Shown: positions 34,275 through 43,460 of the stretch, in pieces | Layout of the letters: each line of letters opens with the position of its first letter | Numbering within the stretch: position 1 is the first letter of the stretch | Assembly (NCBI GenBank): GCA_963703145.1 | Contig: OY969793.1 | Coordinates: 372,001-436,000, forward strand | Reading direction: 5' to 3' | Source of the DNA: Bog-756 sp963703145 | GTDB taxonomy: Bacteria; Actinomycetota; Acidimicrobiia; Acidimicrobiales; RAAP-2 | DNA length: 64,000 nt | Program-made: the position numbers and the translations under genes | Notes under the pieces: model-generated | What the model was told of the DNA's origin: nothing | What the model saw: the letters and a program-made list of their open reading frames with translations, nothing else | Database searches by the model: none

Positions 34275-35720
34275 TCAGGAGACCAGGCCGCCGGTGTTGA
34301 GATTCAGGCCGTCGGCGCTCTTGGAGCGGTGGACGACCTGGATCTCGCTGAACTCGGCCAGTCCCCAGGGCCCGTTCTCCACGCCGACGCCGCTCCACTT
34401 GAAGCCACCGAAGGGCTGCTGGGGGGCGAGGGCCAGATGGGTGTTGACCCAGGCAGTCCCGCACTCGAGCCGCCCGGCGATGGATGCCGCACGATCCGTG
34501 TCGGTGCCCCACACCGAGCCGGACAGGCCGAAATGGGTGGCATTGGCCCGCTCCACCACATCGTCCACGTCCCGGTAGGCGATGACCGGTAGCGCCGGGC
34601 CGAACTGCTCCTCGTCGACGATCCGAGTCCCGTCGGTCACGTCGGACAAGATGGTGGGCTCGAAGAAGTAGCCGGGTCCGTCCATCGGGTGCCCCCCGGT
34701 GGCGGCGGTGGCCCCGTGGGACAGCGCATCGGCCACCAGCTCCTTGACCCGCTCGTACTGGGGGGCGTTGTTGATGGGGCCGAGCTTGGAGTCGGGCTCG
34801 GTTCCCTCGCCCACCTTGATGGCGGACGCCTGGGCCGAGAGCCCCTCGACCACCTGGTCGTAGAGCGCCTCGGGCACGTACACCCGCTTGATGGCCGAGC
34901 ACACCTGGCCGTTGTTGTTGAAGGCACCGGCGAAGATGGCCTTGCTCACCACGGCGGGGTCGGCGTCGTCCAGCACGATGGCCGGGTCGTTGCCACCCAG
35001 CTCGAGCGTGACCCGCTTCAGGTCGGGTGCCGCCGACAGCGCCACCTTCTTGCCCGTCTCGATGGAACCGGTGAAGCTCACCTTGCGAGGCACCGGGTGG
35101 CTGGTCATCCACGCACCGAGGTCGTCCCCCCCGCTGACCACGTTCAGGACCCCGGGGGGCACCACGCCGCGAAGGAGTTCGGCCACCTTGAGGGTGGTGA
35201 GCGGCGTGAAGGGCGAGGGCTTGAGCACCAGGGTGTTGCCGGCCAGCAGGGCCGGGGCGATCTTCCAGAACGCCAGCGTCAGCGGGAAGTTCCAGGGGGT
35301 GATGGCAGCCACCACGCCGACCGGGCGCCGGACTACCTCGACGAGGGCCTCGGCGTCGTCCTGGATGACCTGGGGCGGGGTCTCGAGGTTGGCGAAGTAC
35401 TGACACCAGATGGCGGCGGCGAACACCTCGATGTTGGCGTCACCGAGGGGCTTGCCCTGCTCGGCGGTGAGCACCGGTGCCAACTCGGCTCCGGAGGCCA
35501 GCAGCACGTCGGCCATCTTCAACAGGGTGGCCCGGCGGAAGCTCTCGTCGGACTTCCAGTCCCGCTGGGCCTTGGAGGCGGCGTCGAAGGCCGCGTCTAG
35601 CTGCTGGGGACTGCAGTCGGGGGCGTGGGCGAACACCTCTCCGTTGGCCGGGTTCACCACACCGAAGGATTCGGCCGCCGGAACGGTGTCGCCGGCGATG
35701 GTCATGACGAAGTCGGGCAT
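34275..35720 (-). CDS. NAD(P)-dependent aldehyde dehydrogenase
   Basis: 481 residues. The cofactor-binding motif is TPWNFPLT, the general base Glu lies in VTLELGGNDPAIV and the catalytic Cys in FNNNGQVCSAIKRVYVP, with the terminal EEQFGPALPVI motif. It oxidises an aldehyde to the acid; the QVCSAIKR variant of the usual QVCxxxxR is close to the lactaldehyde/betaine/succinate semialdehyde group, but substrate is not resolved. ATG 35720 has GGGGG 7 nt upstream and is preferred over ATG 35726. The 4-aminobutyrate-type aminotransferase 4 kb away could supply succinate semialdehyde, but the two are not in an operon. Confidence 0.9.
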   Translation of the reverse strand: MPDFVMTIAGDTVPAAESFGVVNPANGEVFAHAPDCSPQQLDAAFDAASKAQRDWKSDESFRRATLLKMADVLLASGAELAPVLTAEQGKPLGDANIEVFAAAIWCQYFANLETPPQVIQDDAEALVEVVRRPVGVVAAITPWNFPLTLAFWKIAPALLAGNTLVLKPSPFTPLTTLKVAELLRGVVPPGVLNVVSGGDDLGAWMTSHPVPRKVSFTGSIETGKKVALSAAPDLKRVTLELGGNDPAIVLDDADPAVVSKAIFAGAFNNNGQVCSAIKRVYVPEALYDQVVEGLSAQASAIKVGEGTEPDSKLGPINNAPQYERVKELVADALSHGATAATGGHPMDGPGYFFEPTILSDVTDGTRIVDEEQFGPALPVIAYRDVDDVVERANATHFGLSGSVWGTDTDRAASIAGRLECGTAWVNTHLALAPQQPFGGFKWSGVGVENGPWGLAEFSEIQVVHRSKSADGLNLNTGGLVS

Positions 35721-35805
35721 CTGCATCCCCCAATGGTCGATGGGCAACCCCTTCTCGGAGCTGCGTCCCCCCACCCTAACGCCGCATGGGGCTGGACAAC
35801 AGCGC

Positions 35806-38044
35806 TCAGGCCGAGACCGGCTCGGGCTCGACGGGGGCCGGGGGACCGCTGTCGCCATGGTCCGGCTCGACCAGGTCGGGGTCCACGGAGAGGCGGGGGA
35901 GGATGCGGTCGAGCCACTTGGGGAACCACCAGTTGGCCTTGCCCATGAGGAACATGAGGGACGGCACGATGGCCATTCGGATGATGAGGGCGTCCACCAG
36001 GATCCCTCCGGCCAGGCCCAGCCCGAACTCCTTGATCACACGTTCGCCGCCCAGGATGAACGAACCGAACACCAGGATCATGATGAGGGCGGCCGCGGTG
36101 ATCGTCTTGCCGGTGGCGGCCAGCCCGTTGCGGACGGCCGTGGCGTTGTCACCGGAGCGGAACCACTCCTCTTGGATGCGCGAGATCAAGAAGACCTCGT
36201 AGTCCATGGACAGACCGAACAAGATGGCGAACAGCATCACCGGCAAGAACGCCTCGACGGGGCCGGTCCGGCCCACTTGGAACACCGAGCCCAGCCAGCC
36301 CCACTGGAACACCGCCACCAGGATGCCGAAGGCTGCGGCGATGGACAAGAGGTTCATCACCGCCGCGGTCAGGGGGATCACGATGCTTCGGAACACCATG
36401 GCCAGCAACAGGAACGACAACAGCACCACGAGTCCGATGAAGAGTGGGAGCTTGGAGGACAGCACGCGGGCGAAGTCGACGAAGATCGCCGTGTTGCCGC
36501 CGACATAGACCTCCGTCCCGGTGCCGGCCACCGCGTCGGGGATGGTCGTCTGGCGCAATTCGTCGATGAGGTTGGTGGTGGCGGCGTCCTGGGGCGCCGA
36601 CATCGGATAGACGGTGATGAGGGACACCGTCCGGCCGTCCTTGGTCGGGAGGGGCAGCGGACCGGTGACGCTCTTGACGTCGGCGTGGTGGCGGATGTCC
36701 TCGGCCAACGGCGTCAACTTGGCCAGGTCGGCCGGGCCCTCGTTCTGGGCCACCAGGAGCAGGGGCCCGTTGAAGCCGGGCCCGAAGCCCTTGGCCAGCA
36801 GGTCGTAGGCCGTGCGGGTGGTGGTGCCTACGGGGTCGTTGCCCTGGTCGGAGGAGCCGAGACGCAGCGAGAAGAACGGAAGCGCGATGAGGATGACCAC
36901 CAGTAATGCCACGACGGCCGGCAGGACGGGCCGGCGCTTGATGAACATGGCCCACTTCGGCCAGAAGCCCTTGGTGCCGGTGCCGATGATCCGCGGTCCT
37001 GTCTCGGCCAACTCCCGGCGCTGCTTGCGGCTCATGACCCTGGGGCCGATGAACCCGAGCAGGGCGGGCAGCAGGGTCAGGGCCGCGATCATGGTGAACG
37101 ACACGCCGATGGCGGCGGCGATGGCCAGCCCGTAGAGGAATGACACCCCCAGGGCGAACATGCCGAGGAGTGCGATGCACACGATGAACCCGGCGAACAG
37201 GACGGCTCGTCCCGAGGTGTTGACGGCATTGGCGATCGAGGTCGGCACGTCCTCGCCCGCGACGAGTCCCTGTCTGTGCCGGGTCACGATGAAGAGCGCG
37301 TAGTCAACGCCCACGCCCAGGCCGATCAAGAGCACCAGCTCCACCGAGAATTTGGGGCATCTTCAGTCCGTGGCTGAGCAGTCCGATCAGGCCGATGGCT
37401 GTCCCCAGCGAGGCCAGGGCCGAGGCCAGGGGCAACGCGGTGGCAAAGCCGGAGCGGAACACCAGATAGAGCACGATGGCGGCCAGCACCACCCCGAGGA
37501 GGGTGCCACCGAAGGCCTGGCGGTCGGCCATCTCGGCCACCTGGCCGGCCACCGCCACCTGCAGGTTGGGCCCATTGGCGCTCTGGGCGGTCGCCACGAA
37601 GTGTTTGGCCAGGTCGGTCGAGAGGTACTGGGCCTGGCGATCGAAGGTGACTGTGGCGAAGGCAGTCTCTTCGTCCTTGCTCACCTGGGTGGCCACCACC
37701 GGACCGTTGCCGTCCGGGCCGAAGGGGCTCGCCACCGTGGTCACGTGGGGGACCTTCATGATCTTTCCCAGCATGGTGTTGATGGTCGCCTCGACCTCGG
37801 GGTCGGTGACCTTGGTCCCGTTGGTGGTGTGGAAGACGATCTGCTCACGGTCACCGGCCACGCTGGGCGCAGAGGCCTGCAGCAGTGAGAGGGCTTTGGT
37901 CGACTCGGTGTTGGGGAGCGAGAAGGTGTTGGAGTACGCCGTGCCGACCGACTGGGAGATGATGCTCACGCTGATGAGGGCCGCCAGCCAGAGCAGGACG
38001 ACGATCACACGATGGCGGACGCACCAGGAGGCAAGCACCTTCAT
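35806..38044 (-). pseudogene. MMPL-family RND-type transporter, +1 frameshift
   Basis: The first frame gives the N-terminal helix (RHRVIVVLLWLAALISVSII), the first extracytoplasmic domain and three helices, up to GLKMPQ. The second frame resumes with VELVLLIGLGVGVDYALFIVTRHR and carries a second domain and the remaining helices to a cytosolic tail. Removing one G from the GGGG at 37354-37357 restores KMPKFSVELVLLIGLG and a 745-residue protein of normal MMPL size. The GVDYALFI proton-relay Asp-Tyr motif and its second copy GLSMDYEVFLISRI are intact. Expected role: proton-driven export of lipids or envelope precursors. Error or mutation cannot be told apart here. Confidence 0.85.
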
Positions 38045-38310
38045 GGTTGGGGGGACCTCACAATTTGATCGGGATGGGCGGGTGGCACGGACGGGGCAGG
38101 CACCATAAGTCTCGCTGACGGACGGGCCCACTCGGGTGATCGTCGCGGTGGGCTCCGTACTTGAGCCGGACCGACCGGGTAGGCGTTACCGGCGGAATGG
38201 CCGAGGGGCGCCCCCCGATCTTCTCATAGTGCGACCCCCACCTCGCAAAACGGCACCTCCAGGCCCTGGTGGGGCCGGGAGGGCTGGCACCGGTCGGCCG
38301 CCCGATCGGC

Positions 38311-38316
38311 CATGAT
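38311..38316 (+). promoter_or_regulatory. Possible leaderless -10 of the phosphatase gene
   Basis: CATGAT is followed by 6 nt and GTG 38323, the same spacing as the other leaderless starts, but the first base departs from TAnnnT. There is no ribosome-binding site before this GTG. Confidence 0.35.
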
Positions 38317-38322
38317 CGTGGG

Positions 38323-39075
38323 GTGGACACCCCCGAGCGCCTCATTCCCCTGTCTGGTGCCTTTAACTTCCGGGACCTCGGCGGCTACCCGAGCCGCCAT
38401 GGCGGCACCACGCGGTGGCACCTGTTGTTCCGGAGCGACACCATCCACGAGCTCACCGAGGCCGATGTCGGGCTGCTGTCGTCGATGGGCCTGGCCACCA
38501 TCATCGATCTGCGGACGCCCACCGAGCTGGCCCGGACCGGTCGGGGACCCCTGGGCGGGCTCCCGATCGGCTTCCACCATTTCTCGGTGCTGGCCGAGAG
38601 CGGCGGAGAGGCCATGGCCGCTCCCGCGCCGGCTGGTGAGGAGTTGAGCGAGCGCTACCTCTGGTATCTGGAGAACGGAGCGCAAGCCCTGGCCGACGCG
38701 CTCAGTGTGTTGGGCGAGCCCGAGAGCTATCCCTGCGTCTTCCACTGTGCCGCCGGTAAGGACCGGACCGGCGTGCTGGCCGCCCTGGTGCTGGACCTCG
38801 TCGGCGTCGACGCCGAGGTCATCGTGAGCGACTACCTGCTGACCGCCGAGCGGATGCCCCTCATCATGGGGCGCTACCGGTCCGACCCAGCCCTGGCCGA
38901 GCGGATGGCCACCGTGCCGGCCTCCCGGTTTGCCGTCGAGGCCGCCACCATGGAGCAGTTCCTGACCGGTCTCCACGACCAGTTCGGCGGGGCCCGGGCC
39001 TGGGCCGTGGATGCGGGTGTGCCTGCTGCAACCCTGGACCGGATTGCTTCGATCCTGGTCGATCGACCGGACTGA
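38323..39075 (+). CDS. Tyrosine-type protein phosphatase (Y_phosphatase3 family)
   Basis: 250 residues. The N-terminal signature is SGAFNFRDLGGYPSR, and the phosphatase loop HCAAGKDRTGVLAALVLDLVG contains the CX5R catalytic motif with Lys and Asp inside the loop. These are features of the PtpB/IphP-like group, which includes lipid and protein phosphatases such as M. tuberculosis PtpB. The general acid probably lies in the IIDLRTPTE region. GTG 38323 is preferred because the conserved region starts directly after it; the track could extend 18 codons upstream without support. It is transcribed away from the MMPL gene. Confidence 0.88.
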   Translation: MDTPERLIPLSGAFNFRDLGGYPSRHGGTTRWHLLFRSDTIHELTEADVGLLSSMGLATIIDLRTPTELARTGRGPLGGLPIGFHHFSVLAESGGEAMAAPAPAGEELSERYLWYLENGAQALADALSVLGEPESYPCVFHCAAGKDRTGVLAALVLDLVGVDAEVIVSDYLLTAERMPLIMGRYRSDPALAERMATVPASRFAVEAATMEQFLTGLHDQFGGARAWAVDAGVPAATLDRIASILVDRPD

Positions 39076-39106
39076 TCCCGCCCGCGTCGGGCCCGGGCCC
39101 GGGGCC

Positions 39107-39112
39107 TAGACT
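39107..39112 (+). promoter_or_regulatory. Leaderless-type -10 of the small membrane protein gene
   Basis: TAGACT is followed by 7 nt and GTG 39120. This spacing would start the transcript at or one base before the start codon. No Shine-Dalgarno sequence is present. Confidence 0.5.
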
Positions 39113-39119
39113 GGTGGGC

Positions 39120-39726
39120 GTGACCGCCTCGATCTGGATGCCGATCATCGCAGTGGTGCTGGTGTTCTTCGCCCTCCTGGCTGCCGGCATCGTCGCCCTG
39201 GGCTACCTGGTGTGGAGATTCGGACGGCGTAAGTGGCGGGCCTTCCACTCCCATGGTGCAGTGGTGGCGGCCACCGCCATGTGGGGCGCTTCGGCGGCCT
39301 CAGAGCGCTTCCAACCCCGCTCGCCCTTGTCGGCCGAGACGGCCGCCGAGTGGCCGGCGCGCCGTGTCCGCAAGGAGCTCTGGCGGGCGGTGGACCAGGC
39401 TGACGCCGCCGTGCGGGCGGCCGGCGACGTCGGGGCACCGACGGCCTCACTCCCCTCGCTGTGCGGGCGGCTCCGGCGACGCGGCCATCGGGCTCGACCA
39501 GGTGCTCCGGGTGGAGCCGGCCGCCACCGTCCCCCCTGAAGTGGCGGCCCAGGCCGTCGACGTGGTGCATGCCGCCGGTGATCTCCAGCGGGCGGCTGTG
39601 GCCTCGGCCGCCGATGCCACCGGCCACCAGCTCAGCGCCTTGATCCACGATGCCGACCAGGAGATCGGGCTGCTCGATGCCGGACTGGCCTCCGCCCGGG
39701 CCGTCCTGCCCCCGCCGCGCCCCTGA
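39120..39726 (+). pseudogene. Small membrane-anchored protein of unknown function, +1 frameshift
   Basis: The first frame gives one N-terminal membrane helix (WMPIIAVVLVFFALLAAGIVALGYLVW), a basic stop-transfer and a cytosolic helical part ending ASLPSLC. The second frame continues GGSGDAAIGLDQVLRVEPAA and a helical Ala-rich C-terminus to the stop at 39726. Deleting one G of the GGG at 39465-39467 gives one continuous protein of 201 residues. I do not recognise a family. Codon use is uniform across the junction, so both halves were under selection as one gene. Confidence 0.65.
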
Positions 39727-39744
39727 GCCTGGTCGCCCCGCCCT

Positions 39745-41091
39745 TCAGCCGTTGGTGGCCAGCACCTCGGTGACCGCACCCGACAGCACGTCGAGACCAT
39801 CGGCCAGGAGGTCACCGTCAATGGTCAGCGGCGGCAGAAGGCGGATGACGTTGCCGAAGCTGCCGCAGGTCAGTACCACCACCCCCGCCTGATGACAGGC
39901 CAGGGCGATCCGACGGGCCGCCTCGGGGTCGGGCTCCAGTGAGCCGGGGCGTACGAACTCCATGGCCTGCATAGCGCCCCGGCCCCGCACGTCGCCGATG
40001 GCGGGATGTGACGCCTGGAGCGCCTGCAGCCGGGTGGCGATGGTGTCACCGACGGCACGGGCTGCCGCCGCCAGATCGAGGTCGCGCAGGGTGGCGATGG
40101 CGGCCAAGGCCGCGGCACAGGCCACCGGGTTCCCTCCGTAGGTGCCTCCCAGACCACCGTGGTGGACGCGATCCATCACATCGGCCCGCCCGGTCACGGC
40201 GGCCAGTGGCATCCCTCCGGCCAATGCCTTGGCTGTGGTCAGGAGGTCGGGGACCACACCCTCATGGTCGCTGGCGAACCAGTCCCCAGTGCGACAGAAG
40301 CCCGTCTGGATCTCGTCGGCGGCGAAGAGCACCTCCTGGTCGTGGCACCAGGCGGCGATGGCCGGGAGGAACCCCGGCGCCGGCACCACGAACCCGCCCT
40401 CACCCTGAATGGGCTCGATCAGCACGCAGGCCACGTTGTCGGCGCCGACGTGGCGCTCCACCTGTTCGAGGGCCCGGGCGGCCGCCTCGTCCCCGGTCAT
40501 GCCGGCTGGGTCCCGGAAGGGATACGACATCGGGACCCGATAGACCTCGGGGGCGAACGGGCCGAACTTGTCGCGGTAGGGCATGTTCTTGGCGGTCAGC
40601 GCCATGGTCAGGTTGGTTCGGCCGTGGTAGGCGTGGTCGAAGACCACCACCGCCTGGCGGCCGGTGGCGTGCCGGGCGATCTTCACCACGTTCTCCACGG
40701 CTTCGGCACCAGAGTTGAACAGGGCGGTGCGCTTGGGCGCATCGCCGGGCGCGAGGGCATTGAGGGTCTCGCACACCTCCACGTACTGCTCGTAGGGGTT
40801 GACCATGAAACAGGTGTGGGAGAACCTGCCCACCTGGTCCCGGACGGCGTCGACCACCGAGGGCGACGCATGGCCGACGCTGACCACGGCGATCCCCGAG
40901 CCCAGGTCGATCAGGGCGTTGCCGTCCACGTCGACCAGGATGGCCCCAGAGGCCTCGGCGACATACAGCGGCAGCGTCGAGCTGACCCCCGGCGCCACCG
41001 CCTCGGCCCGGCGCACGGCGAGTGCCCTCGAGTTCGGCCCGGGCAGTTCAGTGACCAGGTTGCGCTGCTGTTTGATGAGCGAAGGTTCCAC
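39745..41091 (-). CDS. gabT: Class III aminotransferase, 4-aminobutyrate aminotransferase-like
   Basis: 448 residues. The family motif around the PLP site reads LFAADEIQTGFCRTGDWFASDHEGVVPDLLTTAKALAGGMPLAAVTG, with Asp in ADEIQTG and the Schiff-base Lys in TTAKALAGG. LFNSGAEAVENVVKIARHATG matches GabT/PuuE. Expected reaction: transfer of the amino group of 4-aminobutyrate (or a related omega-amine) to 2-oxoglutarate, giving succinate semialdehyde. GTG 41091 is chosen because TACGCT lies exactly 6 nt upstream, a leaderless pattern; the in-frame extension upstream is not conserved-looking. It converges with the membrane-protein gene. Confidence 0.88.
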   Translation of the reverse strand: MEPSLIKQQRNLVTELPGPNSRALAVRRAEAVAPGVSSTLPLYVAEASGAILVDVDGNALIDLGSGIAVVSVGHASPSVVDAVRDQVGRFSHTCFMVNPYEQYVEVCETLNALAPGDAPKRTALFNSGAEAVENVVKIARHATGRQAVVVFDHAYHGRTNLTMALTAKNMPYRDKFGPFAPEVYRVPMSYPFRDPAGMTGDEAAARALEQVERHVGADNVACVLIEPIQGEGGFVVPAPGFLPAIAAWCHDQEVLFAADEIQTGFCRTGDWFASDHEGVVPDLLTTAKALAGGMPLAAVTGRADVMDRVHHGGLGGTYGGNPVACAAALAAIATLRDLDLAAAARAVGDTIATRLQALQASHPAIGDVRGRGAMQAMEFVRPGSLEPDPEAARRIALACHQAGVVVLTCGSFGNVIRLLPPLTIDGDLLADGLDVLSGAVTEVLATNG

Positions 41092-41097
41092 CACCGC

Positions 41098-41103
41098 AGC
41101 GTA
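41098..41103 (-). promoter_or_regulatory. Leaderless-type -10 of the aminotransferase gene
   Basis: On the minus strand TACGCT is followed by 6 nt and the GTG at 41091. No ribosome-binding site precedes that GTG. The pattern is the same as for the amidase and peptidase-like hydrolase genes. Confidence 0.5.
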
Positions 41104-41141
41104 CGCCGACCATCGGCCCGCCAGTATCCGGCCGGAACGGC

Positions 41142-41912
41142 TCAGGTACTGGCCAGTCTGATCACACCGAACATGGCGCCCACCGGATCGGCCAGGATGG
41201 CGAACCGTCCCGCCGGGATGTCGATCGGGCCCACGACCAGGGTGGCCCCCTGTCCGGTGGCGTCCGCCACGGTGGCATCGGTGTCGGCCGTCCCGAAGTA
41301 GGCCAGCCAATGGGCGGGAACCTCGGCGGGGACGTCGGCCGGGATGGACAGCATCCCGCCGATCAGACTTCCGCCCAGCTTCCACTCCGTGTACTCCATC
41401 TCGCCCATCGAACCCGTCTCGCCCTCCCAGCCGAAGACGGCACGGTAGAAGGACTTCGCCGCGTTGACGTCCCTCGTGTTCAGCTCGTTCCAGGCCAGCG
41501 CGCCGGGCTCGTTCACCAGCCCCGCTCCGATGTGCTTGGCGGGCTGCCACACCGCCACCGCCGCTCCGGTGGTGTCGGCGAAGACCGCCATGCGACCGAC
41601 GTCGAGTACGTCCATGGGCTGGACGAAGACCGTCCCGCCGGCCTGGGTGGCCTCGGCCACACTGGCGTCGGCATCCACCACCGAGACGTAGGTGGTCCAT
41701 GCCGGTGGCTGACCCTCCATCATGATCGGCCCGGCCCCCGCGACCGGAACGCCCCGGAGCTCGAACATGTGATAGTGCCCAGCCTCTTCACCCTGGTCGA
41801 TGGCATTCCATCCGAACAACGTCGAGTAGAACGAGACCGAGGCGGCCAGGTCCGGGCTGGCCAGGTCGACCCATGACGGTGTGCCCGGGGCATAGGTGGT
41901 GACGGTTGGCAT
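41142..41912 (-). CDS. Two-domain VOC (glyoxalase/bleomycin-resistance) protein
   Basis: 256 residues made of two VOC domains (about 10-120 and 135-250). The beginnings are recognisably repeated: WVDLASPDLAASVSFYSTLFGW and WNELNTRDVNAAKSFYRAVFGW. The domains end with MAVFADTTGAAVAVWQ and FAILADPVGAMFGVI. This actinobacterial two-domain group is often annotated as hydroxylase or glyoxalase without proof. AAAGGAGA lies 7 nt before ATG 41912. It stands alone between the aminotransferase and the acyl-CoA dehydrogenase, all on the minus strand. Confidence 0.88.
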   Translation of the reverse strand: MPTVTTYAPGTPSWVDLASPDLAASVSFYSTLFGWNAIDQGEEAGHYHMFELRGVPVAGAGPIMMEGQPPAWTTYVSVVDADASVAEATQAGGTVFVQPMDVLDVGRMAVFADTTGAAVAVWQPAKHIGAGLVNEPGALAWNELNTRDVNAAKSFYRAVFGWEGETGSMGEMEYTEWKLGGSLIGGMLSIPADVPAEVPAHWLAYFGTADTDATVADATGQGATLVVGPIDIPAGRFAILADPVGAMFGVIRLAST

Positions 41913-42038
41913 GGCGTCGTCTCCTTTTCTCCGGGGCGGAAGGTCTCCCGACGAGACCGGCACGCCATGGGCGCCCCGCCCGACGACGCCAGCCTGACAC
42001 GAACCACCCCGGGCCGCCCGGCCGGGATGCCACTCGGC

Positions 42039-43307
42039 CTAGTTGCCGAAATTCCAGCTCTCGCCGCCCTCGTAACGGTGGATGATGTTCTTGGCCATCA
42101 GGATCTTGTGCACCTCGTCGGGGCCGTCGGCCAGGCGCAGGACCCGGGCCGTCAGATACATCTGGCCCAGGGGCAGGTCATTGCTAACCCCGGCACCGCC
42201 CCACACCTGGATGGCCCGGTCGACCACGCGGTGATAGGCGGCTGGCACGAACACCTTGATGGCCGAGATGGCCGTCCGCACATCGGGGTCGCCGTTGGCC
42301 ACCTTTTCGGCAGCGTTGATGGTCATCAGCCGCGCTGACTGCACGTCCATGTAGCTCTCGGCGATGAATCCCTGGATGAACTGCTTGTCCTTCAGCAGGC
42401 CGCCGTGGACCTGGCGGACCAGGGTCCGCTCCACCATCAGGTCGAAGGCTCGCCACATCTGCCCGACCGAATTCATGCAGTGGTAGACCCGACCGGCCCC
42501 CAGACGGTCCTGGGCCGCCTGATGACCCTGGCCCACCAGTCCGAGCGTGTTCTCAATAGGGACCCGGACGTCCTCGTAGCGGATCTCGCAGTGGTCCGAT
42601 GTCGAGTGGCCGAAGATCCCGATGCCTCGGACGATGTTGACCCCTTTGGTGTCCGTCGGGACGATGATCTGGGTCATCCTGCCCGGCGCGCCCAACTCGC
42701 CCGTCGGATCGTTGGCCCGGCACATGACGATGAAGAAGTCGGCGTCGATGCCGTTCGAGGTGAACCACTTGTGTCCGTTGATGACCCAGTCATCGCCGTC
42801 GCGAACCGCCTCGGTCTCGATGGACCGGGGGTCCGACCCGGCGTGATCGGGCTCGGTCATCGAGAATCCCGACTGCATGGTCCCGTCGATGAGTGGGAGC
42901 AGCCACTTCTGCTTCTGCTCCTCGGTGCCGTACTTGACCAGGATGCTGGCATTGCCGGAGTTGGGGGCGGCGATGCCGAAGAGCGTGGAGGCCCCGATGG
43001 CGTAGGCCAGGATCTCGTACATGTAGGCCAGGGCGAGGAAGTCGAGGCCCATACCGCCGTACTCACGGGGCAGATGAGGGGCCCACAGGCCGGCCTCGTT
43101 CACCTTGGCCTTGATCTTTTCGCGCAGTTCGATGCTGTGGCGGCGGGCGGTCTCCCGCTCGGCGTCGGTCAGGCCGGTTCCCCGCCTCGTGCTCCAGAGG
43201 ACCTCCTCATGAGGAAGGATCTCGTCGTTGATGAAGTCGGCCGTCCGTCGCCGGATGTCGTTGATCTGAGGGTCCAAGCCGGGAATCGGCGTCACATTGA
43301 TCGCCAC
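42039..43307 (-). CDS. Acyl-CoA dehydrogenase
   Basis: 422 residues with the acyl-CoA dehydrogenase three-domain fold. FAD-binding pieces include SMTEPDHAGSDPRSIETEAV and KWFTSNGIDADFFIVMCR, followed by the C-terminal helical domain with WGGAGVSNDLPLGQMYLTARVLRLADGPDEVHK. The arrangement fits the long-chain or APH-phosphotransferase-linked (ACAD10/11-like) group, including the GPDEVH motif. It would introduce an alpha-beta double bond into acyl-CoA with electrons passed to ETF. GTG 43307 is preferred, since AAGGAGG lies 5 nt upstream. A strong hairpin lies 23 nt before the start. Confidence 0.92.
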   Translation of the reverse strand: MAINVTPIPGLDPQINDIRRRTADFINDEILPHEEVLWSTRRGTGLTDAERETARRHSIELREKIKAKVNEAGLWAPHLPREYGGMGLDFLALAYMYEILAYAIGASTLFGIAAPNSGNASILVKYGTEEQKQKWLLPLIDGTMQSGFSMTEPDHAGSDPRSIETEAVRDGDDWVINGHKWFTSNGIDADFFIVMCRANDPTGELGAPGRMTQIIVPTDTKGVNIVRGIGIFGHSTSDHCEIRYEDVRVPIENTLGLVGQGHQAAQDRLGAGRVYHCMNSVGQMWRAFDLMVERTLVRQVHGGLLKDKQFIQGFIAESYMDVQSARLMTINAAEKVANGDPDVRTAISAIKVFVPAAYHRVVDRAIQVWGGAGVSNDLPLGQMYLTARVLRLADGPDEVHKILMAKNIIHRYEGGESWNFGN

Positions 43308-43329
43308 GTCGGCCTCCTTGTGCATTGTG

Positions 43330-43358
43330 GGGTCCGGGCAGTGGGGCTGCCCGGACCC
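43330..43358 (-). terminator. 12-bp hairpin between GT-C gene and acyl-CoA dehydrogenase
   Basis: GGGTCCGGGCAG (43330-43341) and CTGCCCGGACCC (43347-43358) form a perfect 12-bp stem with a 5-nt loop. It lies 103 nt after the glycosyltransferase stop and just before the ribosome-binding site of the dehydrogenase. It may end the upstream transcript or sit in the leader of the downstream one. There is no U tract. Confidence 0.6.
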
Positions 43359-43460
43359 ATCATGGCCCACCGGGCTGTCGTGCACCTCCGACCATCGCTC
43401 CCGTCCCGCCGGGGCTGCACCCGGCGTCCTGTGGCACGACCGGGTTGCAGCCTGGCGGAT

